Of a stretch of 64,000 nt of DNA, positions 34,274 through 47,588 are shown piece after piece. Location: positions 8,653,001 through 8,717,000 of the forward strand of contig CM055605.1 of NCBI GenBank assembly GCA_029379385.1, given 5' to 3'. Source of the stretch: Quillaja saponaria. Taxonomy: Eukaryota > Streptophyta > Magnoliopsida > Fabales > Quillajaceae. Under the pieces are notes generated by a model. That model did no database searches and had not been told where the DNA came from. It saw only the letters and a program-made list of their open reading frames with translations. The position numbers and the translations under genes were made by a program. The number at the start of each line of letters is the position of its first letter. Positions within the stretch are counted from its first letter, which is position 1.

Positions 34274-37200
34274 TGAAGTTTGTAATGTGTTGCTTAAATG
34301 CAATACAATTAAATAAAACTACGTGAGCAATGACTCTTGATAATAAAAATACATTCTCCTATGTGAGAAGTCACTTATTAAAATTTCTTATGCCTTAATT
34401 AGTTTTGTTTTCCTAGCAATTCATTTCATCTGATTTTACCATTTGACTTCATGAATCCTATTTTATTTTTGTTTGCTCTCAAGTTCGCAGTAAATGTCAT
34501 ATATCAATTATTACAAAGGTGTATCCCCTTAATATATGGTCTTGTGGTTTTCTTTACACAAACTTATTTAACTATTATATTTTTACTAGTTTTGATGTTT
34601 TTATATTTGGGTATTTGGGACATGTACTAAAGATACTTTATGAATTTAGTTTGATAGACTCCAAAAATATTAGCTTTGTACGCTCCTCCATTTTCTCTCT
34701 CTCCCTTCTGAATGCATAAACGAAGATCTTGTCCCACCCAGAGTGAAAACAGAATAAGAAAATTACATCCATGTTTTCGAATCATTCTTTATGTGTGTTT
34801 CTATTTAATTGTATTTTAGACTGGTGATTAATTAATTAATACCATATTAGTTTACAACTTTGTATTAACTCTTTGCCTCTTTGCATGCACAGAGTATGGA
34901 CTTAGAATTTATTCTTCCTTTTCATAATATGATTTGATTGATACAATCACCGAGCAAGGAAAGGTACACCATAATTTGTAAGGGAGAGTAATGTTAGCAA
35001 GCTAGAATATACTAATTGATTAGGCATATGGGCCGTGATACGGTGCGCCACCATAAAGGGCGCATTCCGTGCCCCACATACTATGGGATTAGGAGGAAAA
35101 TTATTTATTTTGCATTAATTGTTGTCCTTTTATAGTCAACTCACGTTGAAATAAATTCACATTTGATTTTTTTTTTTTATGGTATTAAATACATTTGTTA
35201 GTTTTTGAATCAATTTGCAGACATGTTGATTTGACATAGATATAGAGAATTGGTATTATTAGAAAATGTTAAGGTTGTTAAAACTTTTTATTGGTTATGT
35301 TACATTTGTTTTCGGAGAAAACCTTTCTAAAATATCTTAGTTAACAAGAGTGATGTTAGACTTTGTGCATCTTAGTTCGCCCCCAACTAGCAAAGGTGTT
35401 GCTAGCACTGTGTTAGGCCAAACACGTGGATTGGATGATTGGGCCTATTCAATAGCATGGATTCGGAAACCTAGTCAATAGGGTTGATGCTGATATTTGG
35501 GTTTAAACCCATTGATTCGTTGTAACATTCTACCTTGGAATCCTCCTTTTTCTCTATGCTATAAGATTCTCTTTGAATTACAAGATGAGTACTATTCGTT
35601 TCAAATCATTGTCTTATTATGTACTCCTATGGCTAGACTTTTGATGAAATAAAACTAGTTCTTTTACCTTAAAACATTTTATGAATACTTTCTTAAGATT
35701 ATATTATCATCATGTTGGTATGTCATAATCTTTCTTTAAAATGTTTTACTCTTTATAAAAAATTTGTGCTATATGATTGCCTCACGTTTGTTGTGGAGTT
35801 TGTTGTCTACTCATTGGGTCTATGAATTATTTTTTGTGGTTAATTATTTCTTTTAGATTGTTGATTGCTCGAGACCAATTCCTATAGCTTGGAGGAAGCT
35901 ACAATCTTTTGGATTTGGTAGGCACAACTTGATCTAACTGTGTCTACTTTATTTTGTATTTAAAAATCTTTATGACTTGTAAAACAACTAATTTGTTCTG
36001 CATTGCAATTGGACTTGTTGTAAATATGAATTGAAATGAAAGTTGTATCTCATTTGCCTTTGAATGTATTTGGTTATTTTGTTTAGAGGCTAGTTGAGAT
36101 TCATATAGGCCTTAGTGCTTGTCAAGTTTCTCTTCGCCAGTCATGGCCTTGGTTAGGTTAATGAATCACCCATATGTAACTTGAAGCTTGCATTTTGTTA
36201 AGCATGTTACGTACTGATATTACTGTTTGATATATGCCATTATGAAATAAATAAATCTAAAAATTACTGAGATCACAACATTTTCAATCGTTTCTAACAA
36301 TTCTACACCATTAAGTATTATATGAAATAAGTTGTATCAAAGCATGTATGTGAATGAAATTAGTAATAAGATGTCAAATTCATGATTCAGTGCAAATGAT
36401 AAATATTATATGAAATAAGTTGTACATATCAAGGCATGTGAATGAAATTAGTAATAGATCCATCATATAAAACCATTAAATTGCAATGCAACTAACAGGT
36501 GTTTGAAATTGTGAGATCTCAATTGCAATGCAGGAAGCACATTGCACACATTCTAAAATTTAAACAAACTAATTGTACAATGACATATTTTCTGCTTAGC
36601 ATCAAATACATTCTTAAAAATCACTCTTTCACCAAATTATAGCATATTTAATTCAACAAAATCCAAAATACAGAAGAACTCCAATATCAACGTATTACAT
36701 AAATCTTAAACTTATCGTGGTCGTGTCTAGAACGTAGAAATATCTTTTTCTGTCTCCATGGCTATTACGTACTGAACCCTAAATTTGCATTACTATTATT
36801 GAATTTTGTGTCACTGATACATGGAACGTAAGGTGACTAAGCAATAAAAGTGAATCAAATTAGAACCATTAAGTATAAGAAGAATGTTTGCCTACCTGGC
36901 CTTCCCTCTTGTTCGCTGCTGCTGACATATGATACATCCCTAGTGATCCAAAATGCAGAACCATATAGGCCACCATAACATACAATCCTGTACATGCATG
37001 AACCCATACAGGACCAAAATCCAGAAAATGCTAATAACTATACAAAATTGAGATCCAAATTTTTAAAAAGAAATTAATTACCACCTCATATCTCATCAAC
37101 AATTCGATTGTAGCTAGATTTTTTTGACAGAACCGACAGATGGAGATTTATAAGGATAAGTTGAAATGAATTCTACCTTTTTTTTTAGATTCTGAATGCA

Positions 37201-40200
37201 CTGTTAGGCTTTGTTTAATTATAGAAAGCGTTTTCCATCTACAAAAACAACCTTGCTTTCCAAATAGTAGTTAATCAGTAGAAACTGAAAAAAAATCTAC
37301 TAATGATCTATCAAAACTTTATTTCCACCAAAATCCCATCAATACTTACAGCACTTTCAGACTACCCCACAGGGTCTCTTGATAAATATATTCCAAAAAT
37401 AGATAAGTGCAAAAAAGAAGAATTAAATTAATGACTTAATCTTGTTCATGGTGTACTAATATTACATGAGTTAACAAATTGCATGCCAAGATTAAAGCAG
37501 AAATTTAAGATTCGAATAAGCTAAGCTATATACATACAACAATAATGATTACAATGTTCTTCAGAAACATCAATCTACACTTTTAAAATTTTATATTTAC
37601 ATTATCTATACGATTAATGTGGCGTATATACTAATTTTTTAACTACTATTACTTTTAACATAAAATTTCTTAATTATTTAAATGAAATAAATCATGACTT
37701 TTAGTGTTAAACAATTATAATTATAAACTAAGACAATTTAAGGAATTAAATCTCACTTTTTATAATAATATAGATCTAAAGATAGAAATAAAATTCACCT
37801 AACTAGAAAATTTATAACACTTTTTTTTTAGGATGCAATTTTTTGGGCTGATGCCAAGTGTAATTGGTGTGACGAAGGTTATAAATAATGAGTAGGTATA
37901 TTATTATGAATTAATATTTGATATTGTATTTAATTTTTATATCTAAATAAGAGAGTTACAAATGTTACTAACATCAATTACTATCCTTAATTTTTTCTAA
38001 TTATATTTAATTTTAGTAAAATGAGTTTGATGTGTCATAATCTTATTTATTAATAATATATATATATATATATATATAAATAAAATTAACGTGACTATAA
38101 TCCAACTTATTGGTAGCTGCACACTCAAGAATCAAACAAATAAAAAAACTTGATGACTCAATAAATGTCGGCAAAAAAATAATATCAAAATTTACCAATT
38201 TATCTCTTCTATTATACTCCAAATCCAAATTCTGGGATACGTATAAAAAAAATTGGACCAGTTACTTATACAGTATCATTTGTACTTTCATAATCAATTC
38301 TTTGTGCAGGACCATAAATTACACAATGTGAACCTCGCGGGCTGCCTTTTCATAAAACTTTTATTATGTAGCATCAGTTTTTTATAAATTTTTTATTACG
38401 GTTGTGGACAGTACTTTTAATATTATATAATTAATGAATTATAATTTTTAAAATATTTGATTTAAAAAAAAATAGAAATTAATTACATTCTAAGAGTACT
38501 TGTTAAAATACTCTAAATAAATTTCATTATAAAAAAAATGGACACACAGGTAAATGAGTTATAATATGCTACAATACAAATGGGTAATTATCTACTCCTA
38601 CAAGGAAAGGTGGTCCTGCGCATTTCTTAAAGTGAACCATTTATTTATAAGATAATATTAGTTTGAATATCAATAAACTATAAGACTATGTGTTATATTA
38701 TATTCTTTGGTTCATGTATGGAAGGACAATTAATCCAATATAATTTTATGATATATATGATGGTCCTAATTTGGAAGCAAATGCGACGAACTTCATCAAG
38801 CCGAAAAGACTAGTAGGTCTATGATGTTTAAGTTACATTAACAATATCATTATTTATTACAAGTTTGATCAACACAATTGAAGCTCAGAACTTATTAATT
38901 AATTGTATGTACGAATATATATGTATACATATATATATTTATATATATGGGGAATCTTAACTTACACATCCATGTGAGAATATGTTATCAATGTCTTTTC
39001 TTTCAAGTGAAAATAAATAAATTATTAATACAATATTAGTTTAACACTTTATATTAACTCCTTGCCTCTTTGCATGCAGAGGTCGGACGTAGAATTCATT
39101 ATTCCTTCCCGAAAAGCACAAAATGTGTGAACCTCGTGGGTGGCCAACTAATTGAAACAAAGTTACCTTTCATTGGTTAATCCCTTAATGAATGTAGTTT
39201 TAACTAAGTTGTATGTTTCGTTGGATACAGATCTCATGCCTCATTTTGCTCTTTCAATTTCTGTTCTATCAATAAAAATTAGCCATATCATTAAATAGAG
39301 AATTGTTAAAATTAATACCGTTATCTTACATGTAAAAGGAAAATATAAATTATCTAAAGAGATAAATCAAACCTTCAAACATGCACAATTAATAATGATT
39401 TATATTATAAATCACTTATAAATAAATATTACCTGATATTTACATGTTTCTAGGATTGTACTCAGCTTCCATAATATTTCAAAAGGAAAATTAGGGTTTC
39501 AAAAATTTCTCTCTTATAACGTGAATATAGACTCGAAATTTTTTCAAACCATAAAATTTCTTTAGGTTTTTATAGCTACATCAACTTATTTCACTGAATA
39601 CCTTTTTTAGTTTAACTAATTTGACTTGATTAAAGATTTTATAATAAAAAACTAAATTGATGACAACATCATTAGAAAAATAATAATTTAGAGAAGACCT
39701 GATTAGAAAAAAATTGAATTTTTGAAAACTTTAAAAATAAATAGTGCTTTTATGAGGACAAAAACTTCTTCTCGAGTAATAATCAAGGATGAAATTAATA
39801 AACCAAAATATTACAAATTTTGGCCATGCATTTCTTCGTTAGTAATCTTTTTTATTGAATCTTAAATTAAAAAATGTCTTAGAATGATCTATTTATTCAA
39901 TTGTAAGATGTAAATAAATATGAATAGATATAGTATGCACCGCGAGTCTAAAAGGCTATTAGGTATTATAAGGAAATTGGTGTGGTACTAGTCAAGAAGA
40001 TATATTTTATTTATTAGCATACTAGGTTCGAATCACCTTGCATAGTGCCGTGAGAGTAAAATTATCATAAATTTTTTAATCTCGACATGAATTATTTATT
40101 TTTTTACTAGATCAGAGAAATGATTAATTGAGATGCGAGGACAAGCTAGCTTGGCAAAAAAAATCTATAAGTTATAGGAAAAATTATTAAGCTAGTCAAA

Positions 40201-42760
40201 TGACAAGAAAGTTAATATAACTAAGTGTAAATATTATTTCTAAATTTTATCATTTAATTTAATAAATTTTGATTACATTATGTACATTTTAATGAATGAT
40301 TCAGACTACGTACAAATGTAAACGGAAACATAGATTATATAAAGAGACATATTAAACCTTCAAACAAGCACGAAAGTAATCATTATATATTACGAATCAC
40401 TTATAAATAAGTTTTACATAATATTTATACATATTTTTGGGATTTTATACCGATTCCATAATATTTCCAATATGCTATACATTTCCATTTTTACACTGAC
40501 CATATGGTATTAAGAAAAGACATTTAATCTTTGTTCCTATGTTTAACAAATTTTTTTTTTACCTAAGACAAATGAGAGAACAATTTGGAAGGTTGTATGA
40601 AAACTAAGTGTAGGATAATCCCCTAATAGTAATTTATTAGAATAGATCTATAGTGAGCTGAGATTTCTTTGGTTTGAACCTGGTGTTTTATGAGTTAAAC
40701 TATAAAGTAGTTCACAATAAAAATTTATTTGCAGTTACTTGACTATTTTTTTTTTATAGTAATTAATATCTATTTGGTAAAAAGTGTATAAATAAATGGC
40801 TCAATTGTTCTTGTAGCTTATATTAATTTTCAATTTTGGCTTTAAGATTATTTTTTTGAGAAAGAAAATTGGGATTTTAAAATTCCCGTCTCATATACTG
40901 AATAGACTCCAAATTTTTCCAAATTATAAAGTTTCTTTAGGTGTTTATAACACCTTCTCAATTTAATTTTATCTGACTTGATTAAAGATTTTATAATTAA
41001 AAAAATTATTTCTCAATTAAAATCTTAAAGGACATGATTAGGAAATAATAATAATTAAGGATGAAAATAAAAAAAAAAACTGATTTAAAGTAATTAAGCC
41101 TAAATAAATTCCATAATAAAAAATCTATTCACTAGGCAAATAAGTTATATGCTAGATAGCATACAAAAGGGTAATTATCTACTCCTACGAAGGATAGGTG
41201 GCCCTGCATTTCTTTGTTTCTTTATTAGTAATCTTTTTGAATGAATTTTAAATAAACATGTCTTAAAATGAACCATTTATTTAATTGCAAGGATAAAAAT
41301 GAATATGACTAGATGTATAAACTATATATATTCTTTTATATGCATGCATGAACAATTACTCCAGTTGGTGGTCCCATATACAGCATCTTTATATGATACT
41401 ACGATGATTATGTGAATATATAGTATTCAGCTATTCATTGTCCATTATTACACTTTCATATAAAACTCAATAATTTCAATTCCAATCTTTGTGTGATGTG
41501 TTTTGGGTGGTGGTGTTTAGGTTTTAACTGAATTTCGAGAAATATATATTGGTTTATGAAATTCGTTAAAATATTGAATTTCAAGGAAGGAGAGTGATGA
41601 TTTTTCTAAATTTTAGATTTTAGTATTATTACACTTAGTGTTTATTTAGACATGACAATTGTTTAATTGGTTAATTATATCAATTGAATTGTTAATCTTA
41701 TTTATGTTAGTCAGGTCACCAATATTGGTGTTAATTTAGAAGAAAGGGACCTAATTGCATAATATTAAATCTGGTGGAGATCTAGCTACAGTAATTAAAA
41801 TTCGAGGGATAAAAAATGAACTCAAATTTTAAACTAGAGACCAAAGTGAAAATAAGCCAAAAATAAAAGTATCCCTTACAAGGAAACGTGGTCCCACGTA
41901 ACTTTCTTAGTCGTCCTTTTCTATAGTATTAGTGAGTATATATATTAAAACGTGTGTGAAAATGTAAGTGGTCCCACATGTGTCTTTTTAATACACTTGC
42001 CCTCTTGTACTTTTTGTCTCTTTGTTTCTCTTTGCAACGCGTGGTCTAAAAAGACAGAGCAGACATTATTGACTATTGTACAGTTAAAAGATTAAATGAA
42101 TTACTGATACCAAATCGAAGGCTATACATACAACAATAATAATGATAATGTTCATTAAGAACATCCATCCATAATTCCAAAATTTTATATTTATGTTATC
42201 TATAAGATTAATGTGGTTTATATACTAATTTTTTAACATAAAATTTCATAATTATTTAAATGAAATAAATTATGACATTTTGTGTTAAACAATAATAATT
42301 ATAAAATTAAGAAATTATATTGAATTATATCTCCCTTTTTTATAATAAAATAGATATAGAGATAGAGATAAAATACACCTAAGGCTATAAATAATGAGTA
42401 GGTATATTTCTTATAAATTAATATTGGATACATTGACAGTGAATATAAGTTTTACAATGTGAGTAAAATTTAAAGTCAATGGTAATAGAAATTATTATCT
42501 TTCAATTATTATTTTTATATAATAACTAATTTTAGTCAAGTGAATTGATTTGTCATAATCTTATTTATTAATATTATAAATTAATCTTACTTGATAGACA
42601 TATATTACTCAAGAATCAAACAAAAATTCAATAATTACTTATATGCCTCTTTTATAATAAATAAAATTGAACCATATTAATAATAATAATAATAATAATA
42701 ATAAAATATGGACCAGTTTACGTACTTAACAGTTACGTATACATTTGTCCTTTCATAATC
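34274..42760 (+). repeat. Large duplicated segment, right copy (DUF26 3' flank to amidase upstream region)
   Basis: It is collinear with 11999-20520. It links the intact DUF26 gene to the intact amidase gene in the same orientation, about 8.6 kb apart. No further gene is recognised. It includes the conserved exon-like piece at about 36885-37040 (minus strand), a (TA)n tract near 38056-38080, a second-type amidase upstream region near 39120-39240 without its gene, and an (ATA)n stretch near 42680-42706. Confidence 0.8.
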
Positions 42761-42862
42761 AATTCTTTGTGCAAGACCAAATAAATTATAAAATGTTAAC
42801 CTCATGGGTGGTCATTTCACTCTTAAGCCTTGAGCCTTGGTTAAATTTCTTTGAACGCCTCC

Positions 42863-42870
42863 TATAAATA
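42863..42870 (+). promoter_or_regulatory. TATA box of the intact amidase gene
   Basis: TATAAATA in GCCTCCTATAAATACGTACC, 52 bp upstream of the ATG, implying a very short 5' leader of roughly 15-25 bases. The variant module GTTAACCTCATGGGTGGTC lies about 70 bp further upstream. Confidence 0.75.
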
Positions 42871-42914
42871 CGTACCCCAAACAGGTTAACTAATTCATTC
42901 AATTCAAACCAAAC

Positions 42915-44868
42915 ATGGCAACCAAAACCTATATTTCATCACTTTTGCTCATTCTTCTTCTAGCCCTATTATCTTTTGGTTCTCATGCATTTATATACGA
43001 GGAAACAACCATCGAAAAAATACAGGAAGCCATGACCAACAACCAAGTTACCTCGAGGGAGCTGGTTGATTACTACCAAAGAATGCAAGGAAAAGACACT
43101 AAACTTAAGAGTTTCATAGAGTGGAACCAGGATGCATTTAGCCAATCTGATGCGGCTGACATAGACCGTAACGCTGGGCATAAAGGGACCTTATTGCGCG
43201 GCATTCCTGTCCTTATCAAGGATAACATTGCAACCAAAGACAAGATGCAAACCACGGCCGGCTCGTATGCCCTGGTTGGTTCGGTTGTGCCTCGTGATGC
43301 CTTTGTGGTTCAGAAGTTGAGAGATGCTAAGGCTGTAATAATTGGAAAAGGTAGCTTGAGTGAGTGGTCTGGTTTTCGGGATTCCGAAGCACCTGGTGGT
43401 TGGAGCGCAAGAGGTGGCCAAGGAAAGGTACTTCATATTTTGTGAAGGAGAGTAATATATATGTTAGATAACTAGAATATACTAATTATGACATATATAC
43501 TGCAGAATCCCTATAATGCAGAAGCACCTGTGTGTGGGTCAAGCAGTGGACCAGCAATAGCAGTAGCAGCTAATTTAGTGACAGTGGCACTGGGTTCAGA
43601 AACTGATGGATCTATTCTTTGTCCGGCAAGTGCTAACTCTGTTGTTGGTTTTAAACCAACTGTTGGTCTCACAAGTAGAGCTGGAGTCATCCCAATTTCT
43701 CCTAGACAGGACACTGTTGGGTAAGCTATGCTAACCTTCAATATATGGGATTAAGTTTTTATCTGATTCAATGTCAGTGCACAAACACATCAGTCCACTT
43801 GATTAAAATTGAATACACGCTCTCCATATAACAGGGCGATAACGAGGACGGTAGCAGATGCTGTACATGTTCTTGATATTATTGCAGGTACTGATCCATT
43901 GGACTCAGCAACTAGTGATGCAGATAAACACAAACCACAAAATGGGTACAAACAACATCTGATATCTGATGGACTCACTGGGAAGAGATTAGGAATACTG
44001 AGGACATCACCCTTCTTCAATTTAACAAGAGGGCCAGATGATGTTGAGTATAACAAAACATATGAGAACCATTTCAAGACAATAAAGTAAGCCAAAGAAA
44101 ACAAAAGTCAAATTTCACAACATTTTAATATGTTACTTGATACTGATATGAATCTTGTTTCTGATAAATATAGGGATAAAGGTGCAATTTTAGTGGACAA
44201 TTTGGTGATACCCAACATAGACACCATCACAAACTTCACATTGAGTGGCGAAAAATTAGCGTTGTTGGCTGAGTTTAAAATTGCACTGAATGCATACTTA
44301 GGAGAGCTGACTTCTTCTCCAGTGAAATCATTGTTGGAGCTCATAAATTTCAACAAAAATAACAACAACGTACGTATCCATATTCATTACAGAATTTTGA
44401 TATGATTATATAAAAAAGAAAAACAATTGATCTATAGAAACTTAGAACTGAGGTTTTCATTTAATTGTGATGCTGATGCAGGAACTTATTGACGAAGTTG
44501 GGCAAGGGCTCCTTTTGGAAGCACAAAGTACAAATGGATTAAACTCAACAGTGAATGAAGCAATATCAAACTTAACAAAGCTAACACAAGGATTTGAGAA
44601 GGTGATAACAGATAATAAGTTGGACGCTGTGCTGATTCCTGGTATTGTCGAACCTGTGTACAACTTATTCTCAATTGGGGGATACCCGGCAATTACAGTC
44701 CCGGCTGGATATGATCCCGATGACTGGCCTTTCGGGTTTGTCTTTGGGGGGCTCAAGTACACAGAGGATAAGCTTATTGAAATTGCCTATGGCTTTGAGC
44801 AAGCTACTCTTGCTAGAAGAGCTCCTGATGTTTCTGCATTACTGATTAGGAAGGTCACTGATGCATGA
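42915..44868 (+). CDS. Secreted amidase-signature hydrolase (plant probable amidase), five exons
   Basis: The five exons are 42915-43427, 43506-43720, 43835-44086, 44174-44369 and 44482-44868. All introns are GT-AG and the phases are consistent, giving a 520-residue protein of normal length for the amidase-signature family. Residues 1-25 form a signal peptide (SSLLLILLLALLSFGSHA), so the enzyme is predicted to enter the secretory pathway. The Ser-cisSer-Lys triad is complete: K102 in GIPVLIKDNI, the cis-serine (about S184) in CGSSSGPA, and the nucleophile S207 in SETDGSI. The family hydrolyses C-N amide bonds. It resembles the plant group annotated as probable amidase (Arabidopsis At4g34880 type), whose substrates are poorly defined. 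It is distinct from cytosolic indole-acetamide hydrolase AMI1. An AATAAA lies at 44916-44921. It is the only complete amidase among many fragments here. The start is fixed by the TATA box and by conservation of MATKTY in five other copies. Confidence 0.92.
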
Positions 44869-46140
44869 TGCTCAGATAATTAGAGACGTATATCCCTCAA
44901 TGCTTTGCTCTAGTAAATAAATGTATGAGAAATGAGCTAGCTTCATGTATGTTACTAAAAATGAAATAAGAGGATGGGAATGAGATGTCTCTATCTGAAT
45001 TATTAATGTTGTTGACACTAAAATGAACTGAACTATTGCAATATATATATAGTTTAGCTTGGAAAACAGAGTATAAGCATCCCCTTGATTCATTTACACC
45101 AAGTGTGTATAAGGATCCAACATCGAAAGGAAAACAATAACTTGGGATGGCATATAGGAAAACTAAATCAATAAAATCTGGGCATTGACCCCTGCACAAG
45201 AAGAGCATCAGCTTTGTCTCCACTGGTAAGTTTTAACTAAGGAAAGCGAAGGAGAATCCTGAGAAATGAGTACCACCTGATTTTCTAAACAGAATCATGG
45301 CCATATAGCAATCCCACCTCACTTTCAATCGAATGAAGGAGGGACAGAATCTAAAGTTTATTTAGCTCATTTTTGGATCCTACTATAACAGAGGTCTGGC
45401 TTCCCATTTTATTTGCAAGTAGCTAATGCCCTGCATGAAGGAGGGACAGAATCTAAAGTGTAATTTAGCCCTTCTACATTCACCTCACCTCAGACAGCTC
45501 CTACTTTGGTACATCGTAACTCAGAGAATAAAAGTTACACCTAATTTATGTTTGGATGGAAGTGGCTCCTGATCCTGCCAGTACACAGGATCCCTTAAGC
45601 ATCTTCACATTATAATATTTTGGCTAGCTAGCTAATGGTGGTAGAATATTCAAAAAACTAACTTGTAAATTCAAGTGACTTTGTGCTATGAGTACCAAAG
45701 ATTAACCTTGAGTTCACATCAAACTTAGATTTTAATAAAGTAACTTGTTGAAGTAGAATCTCAATTGCTAGTTATCATTGTCCACAACATCAAAATTTAT
45801 AACTAATACTCATTACTATGATGAAGCCAACAGAACTTAATAAGCCTTATAAGAAGCATAGCGAAAGACGATACTCATTCAAACCTGATAAACAGCTTAC
45901 TCATTCACCTTTTGATTCTTATAATGTGAATTCGATCCAACCTTGTCAAGTAAACGAAATTGAATACCAGCCCAAATCCGGCCGGGGAAAAATGAGCAAT
46001 AAATAAGGTGCTTGCATTGGCATACACGGTCAAAATAAATTACATACCTGAACCCTCACTCCAATTAAAGAAACCAACAGAAACAAATTGAGTACAGCAT
46101 ACCAGTTAAGAAAGTGAGAAACTAATACATAGAATATATT
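44869..46140. other. Amidase 3' flank and unique DNA; possible end of a minus-strand gene
   Basis: The stretch 44869-45170 is conserved after the pseudogene at 56852 (57658-57890). On the minus strand near 45225-45160 the sequence reads SGDKADALLVQGSMPRFY before a stop, with an internal CTTGTGCAG that could be an acceptor. This may be the end of an unidentified gene, but no further exon could be assigned. A 32-bp repeat (GAAGGAGGGACAGAATCTAA) occurs near 45335 and 45437. The short plus-strand frame at 45818-46006 has no recognisable features. Confidence 0.4.
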
Positions 46141-46148
46141 ATGTCCCT

Positions 46149-46384
46149 ATTTAGCCAATCTGACGCGGCTGACATAGACCGCAACGCCGGGCATAAAGGG
46201 ACCTTATTGCGTGGCATTCCTGTCCTGATCAAGGATAACATTGCAACCAAAGACAAGATGCAAACTACGGCCGGCTCGTATGCCCTGGTTGGTTCAGTTG
46301 TGCCTCGTGATGCCTCGGTGGTTCAGAAGTTGAGAGATGCCAAGGCTGTAATCATTGGAAAAGGTAGCTTGAGTGAGTGGTCTG
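46149..46384 (+). pseudogene. Amidase exon 1 internal fragment
   Basis: About 236 bp is homologous to 43136-43371 of the intact amidase. It encodes FSQSDAADIDRNAGHKG through the catalytic-lysine motif GIPVLIKDNI to SLSEWS. I count roughly a dozen differences, nearly all silent; the one amino-acid change noticed is DAF to DAS. Both ends stop abruptly inside exon 1: there is no promoter, leader or splice donor, and the flanks are unrelated. The silent-change bias implies its ancestor was a functional amidase distinct from the neighbouring gene. Confidence 0.85.
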
Positions 46385-47143
46385 TCTATACTTATTATAC
46401 TAAAACATTGAACACAATTATGGCGTTTTCTAATTTTTTAATATAATTTTTAATTTGAATATTATATTAAAATAAAGGATAATGTATATTTAAATTTGAC
46501 CTTTTTTTAAACTAAAATTTATTATTTATTAAAAACTACTTACTTTATCCTATAATTAAGAGGAACAAAAACTAACATATTACTAACTTCAATTAACTAA
46601 CCATTTAAATTAAAAAAATCAGCTTCATTTAAAACTTCTATCCTATCTCTCTATTTTATATAACAATTTTAATATTTTCCACATTATCTCTTATGAAAAC
46701 AAAAGTCATTACACATGTGTGATTGGGCTAGTGTATATATATATATATATATATAACTGTTTAGATTTTTCATTTTAAAAATTAAAGAAATAATCAAAAA
46801 ACCTCTCTAACCCACAAGTATGTGACAACTAAAAAAACAATTGAATTATGTTTGTCGCTTTTAAAAAACTTATTATGTTTATAAATTGATTTGAAAATAG
46901 CGTGACAACTAAATAAATAAATAAAAATCCTAATGACCCAACTGCCAAAGTTGATCAATTACCTTAGTATAATTGTGTCCATTGCCAGAAATTCAACTTC
47001 GCCATATTGTGTCCTTTGCCAGAAATTCAACTTCGCCATGTGATTCTAATTAATTTGGATCGAACTTCAAAGTCTACTGTAATAAGCATCAAACACACTC
47101 TTACAAATCTCTCATTCACCAAATTATAGCATATTTAATTCAA
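46385..47143. other. AT-rich DNA without a gene
   Basis: No coding region is seen. A (TA)n tract lies near 46733-46755. A tandem duplication of about 34 bp (GCCAGAAATTCAACTTCGCC) lies near 46983-47040. Confidence 0.5.
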
Positions 47144-47588
47144 TGCCCGTTAGGTTTAATTTTTAAAATAGCTTTTGAGTTTAAGTATTTTTACAAAAAA
47201 TATTGGGTAATAGAGATTTTATTTATTAAGCTTTACGGAGAAACATTTTTGGGCTTTTAGAGTCCTAAAAGTTGAATTTAGGAAAAGAAGTTTTTTAAAT
47301 AGAAAATAAAAGACGCTCAAATAAATTTTAATAATTATTTTATTTAGACAAATATATATTTGTCAGACTGGTCTTTTAGTAATTTTAGTGTTAGATGTTT
47401 TTTTTTTTTTTTTTTTTTTTTTCTTTTTTTAAAACGAATCAAACAATTGTTTTATTTTCTAATTTTGCAGCCCTTTTATTAACTGATCCAAACACTTTTC
47501 AACTTTATATATAGCATTTTTAAGCAGTTTTACTTGAATGGTATTTTTACATGCAGCTTTTTTATACACAGCTAAAACAAATAGAGCC
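47144..47588. mobile_element. About 445-bp insertion with MITE-like ends
   Basis: The flank on either side matches a contiguous sequence elsewhere: AATTCAACAAAA-CATAATACAGAAGAACTCC at about 8520, 14330 and 36650. This block is therefore an insertion. It begins TGCCCGTTAGGTTTAATTTTTAAAA and ends AGCTAAAACAAATAGAGCC. The reverse complement of the end (GGCTCTATTTGTTTTAGCT) loosely resembles the start, as in degenerate terminal inverted repeats of hAT-like miniature elements. A 26-base T tract lies at about 47397-47422. There is no coding capacity. Confidence 0.45.

Noticed and set aside
43511..43741. Minus-strand open frames opposite amidase exons 1, 2, 3 and 5
   Set aside because: They are antisense shadows of the conserved coding exons, with no promoter or homology of their own.
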